DNA of 64,000 bases from Pimelobacter simplex (GCF_024662235.1 NZ_CP096276.1:2914001-2978000), one strand, 5' to 3'. Positions 43,494 through 52,977 are shown, counted from the stretch's first letter. Translations and numbers: made by a program. Notes: generated by a model from the letters alone, not told the origin.

Positions 43494-44542
43494 GGTTCAC
43501 CCGCGCCCGGCTCAACCGGACGCTCCTCCTGCGCCAGCACCTGCTGGAGCGCACCACGCTGACGCCCGCGGAGATGATCGGGCACCTGGTCGGGCTCCAG
43601 GCCCAGGAGACGCTGCCGCCGTACCTGTCGCTGGCGGCGCGGATCGCCGACGTCGACCCGCACGCGGTGAGCGCGGCCATCGAGGACCGCTCCCTCGTCC
43701 GGGTGCTCAGCCTGCGCGACACCGTCCACCTGCACCTGCCGGACGACGCGGTGACCCTGCCGGTCTGGGCCGCACCGGTCCGCGAGCGCGAGATCAAGGC
43801 CAGCCAGACGATCGGGTCCGCGCGCGAGGTCGACCGCGCCGCGTTCTCGGCGGCGGTCCACGAGGTCCTCGCCGACGGGCCGCTCCCCCAGCGCCTCCTC
43901 GGCGCCGCCCTCGCGGAGCGCTTCCCGGACTACACCGCCACCCAGCTGGGCCAGGTCGCCCGGGTCGCGGAGGTCCTCGCCCAGCTCCCGCCGCGCGGCT
44001 GCTGGAAGCCGACCGGCTCGACCGCGGTCGCCTACGACCTCGCCGACCGCTGGACCGGCCTGCCCCTGGCCGAGCCGGACGTGCCGGCGATCGTGCGCCG
44101 GTTCCTGCGCGCCTACGGCCCCGGCACCGCGGCCGACGTCACGGCCTGGTCCGGGATCACCCGGCTGGGGCCGGTCGTCAAGGCGATGGACGACCTCGAG
44201 GTGCACGAGGACGAGGACGGCAAGGTGCTCTACGACGTCGCCGGCGCGCCGGTCGCCGACGAGGACGCCCCGGCGCCGGTCCGCCTGTTCGGCACCTACG
44301 ACAACCTGTGGCTCTCCCACGCCTCCCGCGACCGGGTGATGGAGCCCGAGCACCGGCGGCTGTGGATGGGCGTCAACGGCGCGCAGGCCATGTCGGTCCA
44401 CGTCGACGGCTGGTTCACCGGGCTGTGGCGGGCCGAGGAGGGCCGGGTCGTCCTGGTCGAGATGGTCCGCGAGCTGACCCGCGCCGAGCGGGCCGGGCTG
44501 GACGAGGAGATCGCCCGGGTCGAGGCGCTGCTCGCCCGCTGA
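43490..44542 (+). CDS. Winged-helix DNA-binding domain protein (HTH_42 / YcaQ-like)
   Basis: A 350-residue protein of the HTH_42 (AlkX/YcaQ-like) family: ARLNRTLLLRQHLLER, MIGHLVGLQAQETLPPYLSL, SLRDTVHLHLPDDA, and the late FGTYDNLWLSHASRDRV with VNGAQAMSVHVDGWFTGLWR. Related proteins bind or process damaged DNA (some unhook interstrand crosslinks), though many are uncharacterised. GTG 43490 overlaps the stop of the lipoprotein gene (GTGA). It converges with rsmE. Confidence 0.85.
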   Translation: MRFTRARLNRTLLLRQHLLERTTLTPAEMIGHLVGLQAQETLPPYLSLAARIADVDPHAVSAAIEDRSLVRVLSLRDTVHLHLPDDAVTLPVWAAPVREREIKASQTIGSAREVDRAAFSAAVHEVLADGPLPQRLLGAALAERFPDYTATQLGQVARVAEVLAQLPPRGCWKPTGSTAVAYDLADRWTGLPLAEPDVPAIVRRFLRAYGPGTAADVTAWSGITRLGPVVKAMDDLEVHEDEDGKVLYDVAGAPVADEDAPAPVRLFGTYDNLWLSHASRDRVMEPEHRRLWMGVNGAQAMSVHVDGWFTGLWRAEEGRVVLVEMVRELTRAERAGLDEEIARVEALLAR

Positions 44543-44559
44543 GGCGAGCGCCGGACGGC

Positions 44560-45303
44560 TCAGCCGCCCCAGCGGGGCGTGCGGACCAGGAGGGCGGCGA
44601 CGGCGGCGACGCCGGCGGTCGACGTACGGAGGACCTCGGTGCCCATCCGCACCGACACCGCGCCGGCCTCGACGAACCGGGCCACCTCGTCCTCGCTCAG
44701 CCCGCCCTCGGGGCCGACCACGACGAGCAGCTCGCCGTCGTCGGGCAGGGCGAGCGCGCCGAGCGGCTCGGTGGCGTCCTCGTGGAGCACGATCGCCACG
44801 TCGGCGTCGACCACCAGGGCGGCGACCTCGTCGGTGCTCGCCAGCGGGACCACCTCGGGGTGCCAGGCGCGCCGGGACTGCTTGGCCGCCTCGCGGGCCG
44901 TGGCCTGCCACTTGGCCAGCGACTTCGCGGCGCGCTCGCCCTTCCAGACCGCGACGCTGCGCGCCGCCGCCCAGGGGACGATCCGGGCCACGCCGATCTC
45001 GGTGAGCACCTCGACCGCCAGCTCGCCGCGCTCGCCCTTGGGCAGCGCCTGGACCACGGTGACCCGCGGCCGCGGCTCGGCGTGGTCGGTGACCTCGGTG
45101 ACGACGGCGGTGAAGGTGCGCTTGGTCGTCGCGCTCACCTCGGCGGTCGCCACCCGGCCCCAGCCGTCGGCGAGCTGGAGCGCCTCGCCCACCCGCAGCC
45201 GCCGTACGACGACCGCGTGGTGGGCCTCGTCGCCCTCGACGAGGACCTCGTCACCGGCGCGGACCGCCTCGAGCGAGGGCACCAGGTGCTGCGGGAGGGT
45301 CAT
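44560..45303 (-). CDS. rsmE: 16S rRNA (uracil-1498-N3)-methyltransferase
   Basis: A 247-residue SPOUT-class methyltransferase modifying U1498 of 16S rRNA. An N-terminal PUA-like domain (HHAVVVRRLRVGEALQLADG) is followed by the trefoil-knot domain: VQALPKGERGELAVEVLTEI, VVVGPEGGLSEDEVARF and MGTEVLRTSTAGVAAVAALL, the SAM-binding knot. It lies 2 nt downstream of dnaJ on the same strand, the usual hrcA-dnaJ-rsmE order. Confidence 0.95.
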   Translation of the reverse strand: MTLPQHLVPSLEAVRAGDEVLVEGDEAHHAVVVRRLRVGEALQLADGWGRVATAEVSATTKRTFTAVVTEVTDHAEPRPRVTVVQALPKGERGELAVEVLTEIGVARIVPWAAARSVAVWKGERAAKSLAKWQATAREAAKQSRRAWHPEVVPLASTDEVAALVVDADVAIVLHEDATEPLGALALPDDGELLVVVGPEGGLSEDEVARFVEAGAVSVRMGTEVLRTSTAGVAAVAALLVRTPRWGG

Positions 45304-45305
45304 GC

Positions 45306-46475
45306 TCAGTGTGCGGTGAACGCGTCGCGGAGCCGGCCGAAGACGGACTTGTGCGGCGGCCGGACGTCGCCGGTCGGCTGCTCCTCGCCGCGGATGGCGG
45401 CCAGCTCGCGCAGCAGCTCCTCCTGGCGCGGGTCGAGGCGCGAGGGGGTCTCGACGGCGATGGTGACGCCGAGGTCACCGCGCCCGCCGCGCAGGCCGGG
45501 GACGCCGCGGCCGCGCAGCACGACCTGGTGACCCGACTGGGTGCCGGCCGGGACGCCGAGCTCGAAGGAGGTCTCGACCCCGGAGTCCGCGCCGCTCTCG
45601 AGGTCGGCCTCGAGCGTGGGCAGGGTGAGCGTCGTCCCGAGGGCGGCGGCGGTCATCGGCACCGAGACCGTGCAGTGCAGGTCGTTGCCGTGGCGCTCGA
45701 ACACCTCGTGGGCGGCGACGTGGATCTCGACGTAGAGGTCACCCGCGGGGCCGCCGCCGGGGCCGACCTCGCCCTGCTCGCTGAGCTGGACCCGGGTGCC
45801 GTTGTCGACGCCGGCCGGGATCTTGACGGTGAGGGTACGACGCGAGCGGACCCGCCCGTCGCCCGCGCACTCGCGGCACGGGTCGGGGATGATCGTGCCG
45901 AAGCCGCGGCAGGCCGCGCAGGGCCGCAGCGTGCGGATCTCGCCGAGGAACGAGCGCTGCACGTGGGCGACCTCGCCCATGCCGTGGCAGGTCTCGCAGG
46001 GCACCGGGTGGGTGCCGGCCGCGGTGCCCTCGCCGCTGCAGGTCGAGCAGCGCACGGCGGTGTCGACCTTGAGCTCGCGGGAGACACCGAACGCGGCCTC
46101 GGCCAGCTCGACCTCGAGCCGGATCAGGGCGTCCTGGCCCCGGCGTACCCGCGGACGGGGGCCCCGGCCGGCCGCCTGGGCGCCGCCGGCCCCACCGAAG
46201 AAGGCGTCCATGATGTCGGTGAACGAGAAGCCCGCGCCCTGGCCGCCGAAGCCGCCGCCGCCGAACATGTCGCCGCCGCGGTCGTACGCCGCCCGCTTCT
46301 GCGGGTCGGAGAGCACCTCGTAGGCAGCGGTGACCTGCTTGAAGCGCTCCTGGCTCTCCGGGTCGGGGTTGACGTCCGGGTGCAGCTGCCGGGCCAGCTT
46401 GCGGTAGGCCTTCTTGATGGTGTCGGCGTCCGCCTCGCGGTCGACGCCCAGCAGCTCGTAGGGGTCCTGGCTCAC
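45306..46475 (-). CDS. dnaJ: Chaperone DnaJ (DnaJ2 type, heat-shock operon with hrcA)
   Basis: A 389-residue class A J-protein that stimulates DnaK ATPase. J-domain with HPD ([11 protein letters not shown]), Gly/Phe-rich linker ([14 protein letters not shown]), zinc-finger domain of four CxxCxGxG-type repeats ([32 protein letters not shown]) and C-terminal substrate-binding domains. GTG 46475 starts 14 nt after the hrcA stop. As second gene of the CIRCE-controlled unit it should be heat inducible. Confidence 0.96.
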   Translation of the reverse strand: MSQDPYELLGVDREADADTIKKAYRKLARQLHPDVNPDPESQERFKQVTAAYEVLSDPQKRAAYDRGGDMFGGGGFGGQGAGFSFTDIMDAFFGGAGGAQAAGRGPRPRVRRGQDALIRLEVELAEAAFGVSRELKVDTAVRCSTCSGEGTAAGTHPVPCETCHGMGEVAHVQRSFLGEIRTLRPCAACRGFGTIIPDPCRECAGDGRVRSRRTLTVKIPAGVDNGTRVQLSEQGEVGPGGGPAGDLYVEIHVAAHEVFERHGNDLHCTVSVPMTAAALGTTLTLPTLEADLESGADSGVETSFELGVPAGTQSGHQVVLRGRGVPGLRGGRGDLGVTIAVETPSRLDPRQEELLRELAAIRGEEQPTGDVRPPHKSVFGRLRDAFTAH

Positions 46476-46488
46476 GTGTGTTGCTCTC

Positions 46489-47520
46489 TCAGCTCTCGTC
46501 GAGGATGCGCGAGACGTAGCGCGCCACCGCGCGCACCGCCGCCATCGTTCCTGGGTAGTCCATGCGGGTGGGGCCGACGATGCCGAGCGCCGCCAGCGCG
46601 TCGTCGGGGCCGTAGCCGGTCGCGACGACGCTGGTCGAGGCCAGCTCCTCGAAGGGGCCCTCGGCGCCGATGCGCACCGTGACCGCGCCGCCGCTCGTCG
46701 CCTCGCCGAGCAGCTTGAGCAGCACGACGTGCTCCTCGATCGCCTCGAGCAGCGGGCGCACCGAGGTCTCGAAGCTGTCGCCGAAGCGGGCGAGGTTGGC
46801 GGTGCCGCCCACGATCACGCGCTCGTCGGAGCGGTGGTCGCTCATCGCCTCGACCAGCGCCTCGACCACCACGGTCGCCGCGGCCGACGGGGCCGGCGCG
46901 CGGCCGTCGTCGGTGGGCTTGACGAGGGCGTCGAGCGCGGTCGCGGCCTCGGCGATCACCTCGCCGGTGGCGGCGAGGTTGACCCGCGAGCGGAGCGCGG
47001 CCAGCTCGTCGTCGGCCAGCGCCGCCTCGAGCTCGACCACGCGCTGCTCGACCCGGCCCGAACTGAGGATGAGCACCAGCAGCAGGCGGGTCGGGGTGAG
47101 CGCGACGATCTCGACGTGGCGCACCGTCGAGCGCGACAGCGTCGGGTACTGCACGACCGCGACCTGGCGGGTCAGCTGGGCCAGCAGCCGCACGGAGCGG
47201 TGCACGACGTCGTCGAGGTCGACGGCGCCGTCGAGGAAGCTCGCGATCGCGCGGCGCTCGGCCGAGGTGGTCGGCTTGACCGTGGAGAGCCGGTCGACGA
47301 AGAGCCGGTATCCCTTGTCGGTCGGCACCCGGCCCGCGCTCGTGTGCGGCTGGTGGAGGTAGCCCTCCTCCTCCAGCGCGGCCATGTCGTTGCGGATCGT
47401 CGCCGGCGAGACGTTGAGGTGGTGCCGCTCGACGAGCGTCTTGGAACCCACGGGCTCCTCGGTCGCCACGTAGTCCTCGACGATCGCACGCAGCACGGCG
47501 AGCCTGCGCTCCTCCTGCAT
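46489..47520 (-). CDS. hrcA: Heat-inducible transcription repressor HrcA
   Basis: A 343-residue repressor binding CIRCE. The N-terminal winged helix ([20 protein letters not shown], then [38 protein letters not shown]) is highly conserved, followed by the GAF-like dimerisation region and the C-terminal [27 protein letters not shown] 4 nt before ATG 47520 is a near-perfect ribosome site. The operator 34 nt upstream shows autoregulation together with dnaJ. Confidence 0.97.
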   Translation of the reverse strand: MQEERRLAVLRAIVEDYVATEEPVGSKTLVERHHLNVSPATIRNDMAALEEEGYLHQPHTSAGRVPTDKGYRLFVDRLSTVKPTTSAERRAIASFLDGAVDLDDVVHRSVRLLAQLTRQVAVVQYPTLSRSTVRHVEIVALTPTRLLLVLILSSGRVEQRVVELEAALADDELAALRSRVNLAATGEVIAEAATALDALVKPTDDGRAPAPSAAATVVVEALVEAMSDHRSDERVIVGGTANLARFGDSFETSVRPLLEAIEEHVVLLKLLGEATSGGAVTVRIGAEGPFEELASTSVVATGYGPDDALAALGIVGPTRMDYPGTMAAVRAVARYVSRILDES

Positions 47521-47553
47521 GCCACCTCCTGGATCCGTCGCCCGGAGCACCAC

Positions 47554-47580
47554 TTGGCACTCCACCGCAGTGAGTGCCAA
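47554..47580. promoter_or_regulatory. CIRCE operator
   Basis: TTGGCACTC-N9-GAGTGCCAA, fully symmetric, with the spacing of the consensus (TTAGCACTC-N9-GAGTGCTAA). It is placed before hrcA-dnaJ and is the binding site of HrcA. Confidence 0.95.
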
Positions 47581-47630
47581 TGCTACCGCCGCGGTCCACG
47601 AAAGGACGGACCCTGGCCACCGGAGGTTGT

Positions 47631-47649
47631 GTAGGTTAGGCTCACCTAA
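47631..47649. promoter_or_regulatory. DtxR/IdeR iron box
   Basis: GTAGGTTAGGCTCACCTAA matches 17 of 19 positions of the DtxR/IdeR consensus (TTAGGTTAGGCTAACCTAA). It covers a -10-like TAGGTT and lies 32 nt before the DUF2470 gene, so iron-loaded IdeR should repress that gene. Confidence 0.85.
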
Positions 47650-47680
47650 GCAAGCACGAACGACGGCGAAGGAGCGGCAC

Positions 47681-48445
47681 GTGACCCTCGACCCCGGGAC
47701 CCACACCGAGACCACCCGGCTCGACGCCCAGCGGCTCGCGGCCGCGGCGCGCAGCATCCTCGCCTGCCCGCGCGACGTGCAGCTCGTCGTCGACGGGATC
47801 GACGACGTCACCGACGGTCTCGACCAGGACCGCCTGGAGATGCAGGACCACAGCGGCCGCCCGGTCTTCAGCTGCCCGGCCGGCTCCGCGCTCGCCCTGG
47901 CCGCCACCGACCGCCGCGGCGCCCTGCTCACCCTCGGCAGCGGCCTGGGCGCCGAGGGCTCCGCCGACCGCGACGCCACCCTGACCCTCTCCGGGCGCCT
48001 GGACGCGGTCGGGCTCGAGCAGTGCGAGTGCTGCGACGAGGTCCGGATGCGGATCGCGCTGCACCTCGACTTCGTCCTCCTCACCCGCACCGGCCTCCCG
48101 GCCGTGGCGCCCGGCGCACCGGAAGCCGTCCGGATCCGGGTGCCGCTCGGGGCCTTCACCTCCCCCGACCACGACCTCAACCGCGGCTTCCTCCAGCGCT
48201 CGACCGAGCACGCCAACCTGTGCCACCAGGACGAGCTGCGCCGCGCCATCGCCACCCTCACCCAGACCCGCCTCGGCGAGGTCCTCGGCGTCCACCTGGC
48301 CGGCCTGCGCCCCGACGGCGTCACCCTCCAGTGGGTCGACCCCACCGGCGCCCACACCACCGACCTCCACTTCCCCCGCCCCGCCGCCTCCACCCAGGAG
48401 CTCGGCGAGATGCTCCGCTCCGAGCTCCACGCCGGACTCTGCTGA
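47681..48445 (+). CDS. DUF2470-domain protein, iron regulated (heme utilisation-like)
   Basis: A 254-residue protein. The N-terminal part resembles the split-barrel flavin/heme-binding fold ([20 protein letters not shown] with LSGRLDAVG). The C-terminal 85 residues are a DUF2470 domain ([39 protein letters not shown]), the tail found in HugZ-type heme oxygenases. A CECCDE motif mid-protein could bind metal. It starts at GTG 47681 with AAGGAG upstream, behind a DtxR/IdeR box. It probably functions in iron recovery (inference). Confidence 0.8.
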   Translation: MTLDPGTHTETTRLDAQRLAAAARSILACPRDVQLVVDGIDDVTDGLDQDRLEMQDHSGRPVFSCPAGSALALAATDRRGALLTLGSGLGAEGSADRDATLTLSGRLDAVGLEQCECCDEVRMRIALHLDFVLLTRTGLPAVAPGAPEAVRIRVPLGAFTSPDHDLNRGFLQRSTEHANLCHQDELRRAIATLTQTRLGEVLGVHLAGLRPDGVTLQWVDPTGAHTTDLHFPRPAASTQELGEMLRSELHAGLC

Positions 48446-48459
48446 GCCGACGGGCTCGC

Positions 48460-48465
48460 TACCGT
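48460..48465 (+). promoter_or_regulatory. -10 box of the metallo-hydrolase gene
   Basis: TACCGT, 6 nt before GTG 48472; a leaderless arrangement. Confidence 0.5.
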
Positions 48466-48471
48466 AGGCCC

Positions 48472-49251
48472 GTGCCTGCATTCACCGAGGTAGCCGACCG
48501 GGTCTGGGTCCGCCGCGTCCCCTCGTACGACGTCAACCTGGTCGTCGTCGGAGGTGAGCGCGGCCTCGTCGTGGTCGACACCCTCGCCAGCGCCGCGGAG
48601 GCGCGGGCCGCGATCGCCGCGATCGGCGACCTCGGCGCGGGTCAGGTCGTCGCGGTGGTCAACACCCACGACCACTTCGACCACGTGCTCGGCAACGGCA
48701 CCTTCCGCGACCGGTACGACGGCATCCCGGTCCACGCGACCGAGGAGGCCGCCGCCCGAACCGACCCCGCGGCCCCGCCCGCCGACACCACCTTCGCCAG
48801 CGCCGCCGTGATCGACCTCGGCGACCGCCAGCTCGAGCTCGCCCACCTGGGCCGCGGGCACACCGCGGGCGACCTCGTCGTCCGGGTGCCGGACGCCGAC
48901 GTGCTGCTCGCCGGCGACCTGGTCGAGGAGTCGGCGCCGCCGGCCATGGGCGGTGACTGCTACCCGCTGGACTGGCCGGCCACGCTCGACCTCGTGCTGG
49001 GGCTGACCACGCCGGGCACGGTCGTCGTACCGGGGCACGGGAAGGTGGTCGACCGCCGCTTCGTCGAGGACCAGTGCGACGACCTGCGTGCGGTCGCCGA
49101 GACGATCCGCGACCTCGCCACGCGCGGGGTGCCGGAAGCCGAGGCCGCCGCGGCGGCGGAGTGGCCCTACCCGGCCGAGGCGCTGCACCACGCGATCCCG
49201 CGCGGCTACGCGCAGCTGCCCCCGGTCCGCCGGCAGCTCCCGCTGGCCTGA
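48472..49251 (+). CDS. MBL-fold metallo-hydrolase
   Basis: A 259-residue metallo-beta-lactamase-fold enzyme with a full binuclear site: [12 protein letters not shown] (HxHxDH), [12 protein letters not shown] (His), [10 protein letters not shown] (Asp) and VPGHGKVVD (His). The N-terminal [20 protein letters not shown] resembles the glyoxalase II/SoxH-like subgroup. The substrate is unknown. Start GTG 48472, 6 nt after a -10 box. Confidence 0.9.
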   Translation: MPAFTEVADRVWVRRVPSYDVNLVVVGGERGLVVVDTLASAAEARAAIAAIGDLGAGQVVAVVNTHDHFDHVLGNGTFRDRYDGIPVHATEEAAARTDPAAPPADTTFASAAVIDLGDRQLELAHLGRGHTAGDLVVRVPDADVLLAGDLVEESAPPAMGGDCYPLDWPATLDLVLGLTTPGTVVVPGHGKVVDRRFVEDQCDDLRAVAETIRDLATRGVPEAEAAAAAEWPYPAEALHHAIPRGYAQLPPVRRQLPLA

Positions 49252-49300
49252 GCGCGTCCCGGTCCCGGGGAACAGCACCCCGGAGGCCGCCCAGACCGCC

Positions 49301-49306
49301 TAGGGT
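49301..49306 (+). promoter_or_regulatory. -10 box of the membrane protein gene
   Basis: TAGGGT, 6 nt before ATG 49313, implying a leaderless transcript. Confidence 0.55.
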
Positions 49307-49312
49307 GCGTCC

Positions 49313-49831
49313 ATGGCAGCGGTCGTGATCGGTCACGTGGGCGGCGAGATCGCCGTGCCGGGCGAGGTGTGCGTCAAGACCGGCATCCGCACCCGCGAGT
49401 TCGTCGTCCTCCGCGGCAGCACGACGCCGCCCTGGGTCAACGTGCTGATCCTCTTCACCGTCATCGGCTGGCTGTGGGCCAGCAGCATGGCCGCCCGGCG
49501 CTACCGGGTCGAGGTGCCGTTCCTGCACCGCCACTGGGACCGCTGGCGGCGGATCCGCCGGACCGCCGTGCTGGTCGCGCTGATCGGTGTGATCCTGGCC
49601 TGCTGGGCGTCCGTGGCCGGCATCCCGCACTCGGCCGCCTTCCTCAGCCTCACCGTCGGGGGCATCGCCCTCGGCATCGGCAACAGCCTGCTCAACACCG
49701 TCGGCCTCACCCAGCGGGGCGACCTCCTGCTGCTGACCCGCGTCCACCCCGACGCGGTCGTCGCGATCCGGGCGGGACTGAGCGCCGCGCGCCGCGTGTC
49801 CCAGCCCGGCACGGAGGCCCGCTCGACCTAG
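49313..49831 (+). CDS. Integral membrane protein of unknown function
   Basis: A 172-residue protein with three likely membrane segments (WVNVLILFTVIGWLWASSMA; TAVLVALIGVILACWASVA; SAAFLSLTVGGIALGIGNSL) separated by an Arg/Trp-rich loop (LHRHWDRWRRIRR). The C-terminus VHPDAVVAIRAGLSAAR is soluble. No family recognised. It is followed 11 nt later by the DUF3097 gene, which has its own -10-like TAGGGT spanning the end of this gene. Confidence 0.75.
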   Translation: MAAVVIGHVGGEIAVPGEVCVKTGIRTREFVVLRGSTTPPWVNVLILFTVIGWLWASSMAARRYRVEVPFLHRHWDRWRRIRRTAVLVALIGVILACWASVAGIPHSAAFLSLTVGGIALGIGNSLLNTVGLTQRGDLLLLTRVHPDAVVAIRAGLSAARRVSQPGTEARST

Positions 49832-49842
49832 GGTGGTTCGTC

Positions 49843-50685
49843 GTGGATCGCTATGGGACCGACGTGCTGTCAGGCGACTGGAAGGTCCCCAAGCGGGGCC
49901 GGGCCGTGGAGACACCCGCCGACCTCGGCCTCGTGGTCGAGGAGGTCACCACCGACTGGTGCGGCGAGATCGTCGCCGTCGACCGCGACCTCGACACGGT
50001 GACCCTCGAGGACCGCCGGATGAAGCGGCGTACGTTCCCGCTGGGCACCGGCTTCCTGCTGGAGGGCAAGCCGGTCATCCTGGTCCCGCCCGTCACCAAC
50101 GCCGGCCCGGTCAAGCCGACCCGCACCGCCAGCGGCTCGATCGCCGTCCACGACGCCAAGGCCCGGGTGGCCCGGGCGAGCCGGATCTTCGTCGAGGGCC
50201 GGCACGACGCCGAGCTGGTCGAGAAGGTCTGGGGCGACGACCTGCGCATCGAGGGCGTGGTCGTGGAGTACCTCGGCGGTGTCGACGACCTCGCCGACCA
50301 CCTGCGCGACTTCAGGCCCGCGCCCAACCGGCGCGTCGGCGTCCTCGTCGACCACCTGGTCCCCGGCTCGAAGGAGAGCCGGATCGCGCAGAACATCATG
50401 AAGTCGCCCGTCGGCAAGGACGTGCTGATCGTCGGCCACCCGTTCATCGACATCTGGGAGGCGGTCAAGCCGTCGCGGCTCGGGTTCGAGACGTGGCCGA
50501 AGGTGCCCAAGGGCATCGACTGGAAGAAGGGCACCTGCCAGCAGCTCGGCTGGCCGCACCGCGACCAGGCCGACATCGCGCGGGCGTGGAAGCACATCCT
50601 CGGCGGCGTCCGTGGGTTCCAGGACCTCGACCCGGCCCTGCTCGGACGGGTCGAGGAGCTGATCGACTTCGTGACCCAGGCCTGA
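49843..50685 (+). CDS. DUF3097 family protein (Toprim-like)
   Basis: A 280-residue protein restricted to actinobacteria. It begins with VDRYGTDVLSGDWKVPKRGR and has a small beta domain (TDWCGEIVAVDRDLDTVTLEDR) followed by a Toprim-like region: ASRIFVEGRHDAELVEKVWGDD (Glu of the Toprim type) and VGVLVDHLVPGSKESR (DxD-like). This suggests nucleic-acid cleavage or processing, but no activity is established. GTG 49843 lies 8 nt after TAGGGT (49829-49834). A hairpin follows. Confidence 0.88.
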   Translation: MDRYGTDVLSGDWKVPKRGRAVETPADLGLVVEEVTTDWCGEIVAVDRDLDTVTLEDRRMKRRTFPLGTGFLLEGKPVILVPPVTNAGPVKPTRTASGSIAVHDAKARVARASRIFVEGRHDAELVEKVWGDDLRIEGVVVEYLGGVDDLADHLRDFRPAPNRRVGVLVDHLVPGSKESRIAQNIMKSPVGKDVLIVGHPFIDIWEAVKPSRLGFETWPKVPKGIDWKKGTCQQLGWPHRDQADIARAWKHILGGVRGFQDLDPALLGRVEELIDFVTQA

Positions 50686-50710
50686 CCATCCGATTGTCAG
50701 ACCACCTTGC

Positions 50711-50726
50711 GGTTTGGGACCAAACC
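50711..50726. terminator. Hairpin between DUF3097 and the convergent surface-polymer operon
   Basis: GGTTTGG-GA-CCAAACC (7-bp perfect stem) in a short AT-richer gap between convergent genes; probably a bidirectional terminator. Confidence 0.55.
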
Positions 50727-50773
50727 TGGCCGAAACGGGCCGCGGGGCTGCGGTTTCTGCCCAATTGCCAGCC

Positions 50774-50998
50774 CTAGAGGCCGGTCCGGAACCGCCCCAG
50801 CACCTCGTCGACCCGCGCCTGGTCCCGCGCCTCGATCGGGATCAGCAGCTCGGTCACCACGTCGGTCAGCTCGGCGATACGCCGGTTGAGCTGACGGTTC
50901 TCCTGCACCTCGGCCTCCAGCACGCGCACCCGCTCGCGCAGGGTCCCGCGCTCGCGGATCTTCGCCCGGACGCGGTGGGCCAGCTCGGTCGTCGTCAT
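50774..50998 (-). CDS. Small coiled-coil protein (DUF6752-like)
   Basis: A 74-residue protein, nearly all helix with heptad pattern (AKIRERGTLRERVRVLEAEV, QENRQLNRRIAELTDVVTEL), so probably a coiled coil. ATG 50998 overlaps the stop of the LicD-methyltransferase gene (ATGA), placing it last in a three-gene operon for a surface polymer. I match it tentatively to DUF6752; the function is unknown. Confidence 0.7.
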   Translation of the reverse strand: MTTTELAHRVRAKIRERGTLRERVRVLEAEVQENRQLNRRIAELTDVVTELLIPIEARDQARVDEVLGRFRTGL

Positions 50999-52539
50999 CG
51001 CTTCTCCTGGTGATCGGGCGCCGGCCAGGCGGCGCGGATCCGGCACACGGCCGGGTCGGGCAGGTCGAACATGTCCTCGCCGGGACCCACGGTCAGGTGC
51101 TCGACGACGCCGCCGGAGGACTCGATCCCGCGGCGCACCACCTCGACCGGGGTACGGCGGACCAGCCCGTCGCCCGGGCTCGGCTCCCCGGCGGCGAGCT
51201 CGAGGAACAGCCGCCCGCCGCCGGGGCGCAGGGCCATCCGGGCGAGCAGCCAGAGCTGGTCGAGCGCGGCCGCGTCGAGGCAGCCGACGAGGTGGCGGGC
51301 GTACAGGTCGTGCGGGTCCCGGGCGAGCCGGGTGCCGTGGGCCAGCGTGGAGCGCAGCTCACCGAGGATCAGCTGGTCGACCTCGACCTCCAGCCCGCGG
51401 CGCTTCGCCCGCCGGCGGACCACACCCAGGCTACCCCGGGAGAAGTCCACCGCCCCCGTACGACGTCCCGACCGCGCGAACCACAGCGCGTCCCGCCCGG
51501 TGCCGGCCCCCACGTCGAGCACCGCACGCCCGTCGCCGAGCTGCGGCGCGACCCACTCGGCGAAGGCCGACGGCCCGGCCGGCACCGCGGAGCGCCGTGG
51601 TCCGTTGTAGAGCTCGGTCCAGCGTCCCATCTCGGTGCGGAAGCCGCGCAGCCAGCCGTCGAGGCGGCGCACGCCCGCGGGCGGGTCGGCGTAGCGGAAC
51701 GACGGGTCCGGGGTGCGCCACTGCGGGCCGTAGAGGAACGCGAGCATCGCCTCCGGGTCGCGCGGGACCGGGAACTCGTGACCGTGCAGCTCGATCGTCG
51801 AGAACGGCTCGATCGCCGAGCGCGGCAGGTCCCCGCTGCGGTTGCCGAGCTGGAAGAACGTCTCGCCGACGTGGAACGCGGCGAAGACGTCGATGTGGCA
51901 GACCCGTCCGTCGGACAGCGGCAGCAGCAGCTTGACGTCGCCGCCGGACATCCGCAGCAGCCGCCAGCCCTGGGCCCGCATCGCCCGGGTGATCCGGTAG
52001 GACTCGGCGACGATGTCGGCCGGGCTCGTGTGCGCGGACAGGTAGCACAGGTCGGTGTCGGAGTCGTGCGCGAGCATCCGGCCCTCGCGGACCGCGCCGA
52101 GCAGCGCCCCGTAGTTCAGGTACGCCGCCACGCCGGCGTGCTCGCGCAGGTCGTCGATCGCGCGCCGGGTGCCGGCGAGGATCTCCTCGCGGACCTGCTC
52201 GTCGGTGTCGGCGAACGAGCGGGCCAGGTGGCCCACCTTGTCGACGCTGAGCCGGTGCCCGGCGCGATCGACCACGGCGAGCGAGCCGTCCCCGCCGCCG
52301 AGACCGACCTCGTCGTCGTACAGGACGGCGGAACCGGTCGGGTCGGTCACCCGGACCCGGCCGCGCCCGCTGAGGTACGGCCGGAGCACACCGGGCCAGG
52401 GCACGAGCACTCCCCCGGCCGCCGGCGCCCCGTCGCGCGCGGGCGTCAGCGACCACACGTAGTGGCCGTCGATCTCGACCACGAGAGGGCTTCCGCCCGG
52501 GGGTACCAGCAGGCCGTCGTCGGAAACGGCGACGGTCAT
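50995..52539 (-). CDS. LicD-like nucleotidyltransferase fused to a SAM methyltransferase
   Basis: A 514-residue two-domain protein. Residues about 110-310 are LicD-like: AAYLNYGALLGAVREGRMLAHDSDTDLCYL (the G[AS]x9-13[DE]x[DE] nucleotidyltransferase pattern) and CHIDVFAAF (third acidic residue). LicD proteins transfer phosphocholine or phospho-alditols onto cell-surface glycans. Residues about 330-500 are a class I methyltransferase (AVLDVGAGTGRDALWFARSG). The first 100 residues are a beta-rich domain. It is coupled to a CDP-alditol-type cytidylyltransferase upstream, so it likely decorates a teichoic-acid-like polymer (inference). Confidence 0.78.
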   Translation of the reverse strand: MTVAVSDDGLLVPPGGSPLVVEIDGHYVWSLTPARDGAPAAGGVLVPWPGVLRPYLSGRGRVRVTDPTGSAVLYDDEVGLGGGDGSLAVVDRAGHRLSVDKVGHLARSFADTDEQVREEILAGTRRAIDDLREHAGVAAYLNYGALLGAVREGRMLAHDSDTDLCYLSAHTSPADIVAESYRITRAMRAQGWRLLRMSGGDVKLLLPLSDGRVCHIDVFAAFHVGETFFQLGNRSGDLPRSAIEPFSTIELHGHEFPVPRDPEAMLAFLYGPQWRTPDPSFRYADPPAGVRRLDGWLRGFRTEMGRWTELYNGPRRSAVPAGPSAFAEWVAPQLGDGRAVLDVGAGTGRDALWFARSGRRTGAVDFSRGSLGVVRRRAKRRGLEVEVDQLILGELRSTLAHGTRLARDPHDLYARHLVGCLDAAALDQLWLLARMALRPGGGRLFLELAAGEPSPGDGLVRRTPVEVVRRGIESSGGVVEHLTVGPGEDMFDLPDPAVCRIRAAWPAPDHQEKR

Positions 52540-52970
52540 GACGCCCCGCGGCTCGCGAGCGCCTTGCGCAGCGCGGTCGAGGAGGTCTGGAGCGTGTAGG
52601 GGAAGTAGGTCACCTCGACCCCCAGGGCAGCCATCCGCTCCTCGAGCCGGCGGCCCTTGGCGGTGCCCTCCCAGTCGTCACCCTTGAAGATCCGGTGGAA
52701 GCCCACGTCGCGCCAGGAGTCGGTCTTGTCGGCGGTGCGCTCGGCGTAGACGGCGTCGACGATGCCGATCGCCTCGACGATCTCGAGCCGCTCCTCGAGC
52801 GGGACGGTCGGGACGACGCCCTTGGTCTCCAGGCACACCTCGTCGGCCACCACACCCGCCACCAGCACGTCGCACCACGGCCGTGCCTGGCGCAGCGCGT
52901 TGAGGTGTCCGATGTGGAACAGGTCGAAGGCGCCCGGCACGTAGCCGATCAGGGGTCCCGACTTCTTCAT
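52536..52970 (-). CDS. Glycerol-3-phosphate cytidylyltransferase-like protein
   Basis: A 144-residue nucleotidyltransferase of the TagD class: GYVPGAFDLFHIGHLNALRQ carries the HxGH motif. TALRKAL at the end replaces the usual RTxGISTT segment, and RIFKGDDWEGT fits the substrate loop. It would activate an alditol phosphate or choline phosphate as its CDP derivative. First gene of the operon with the LicD-methyltransferase fusion. ATG 52970 lies 7 nt after a -10 (TACACT) in an AT-rich promoter with a palindrome. Confidence 0.85.
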   Translation of the reverse strand: MKKSGPLIGYVPGAFDLFHIGHLNALRQARPWCDVLVAGVVADEVCLETKGVVPTVPLEERLEIVEAIGIVDAVYAERTADKTDSWRDVGFHRIFKGDDWEGTAKGRRLEERMAALGVEVTYFPYTLQTSSTALRKALASRGAS

Positions 52971-52977
52971 AAAGTCG

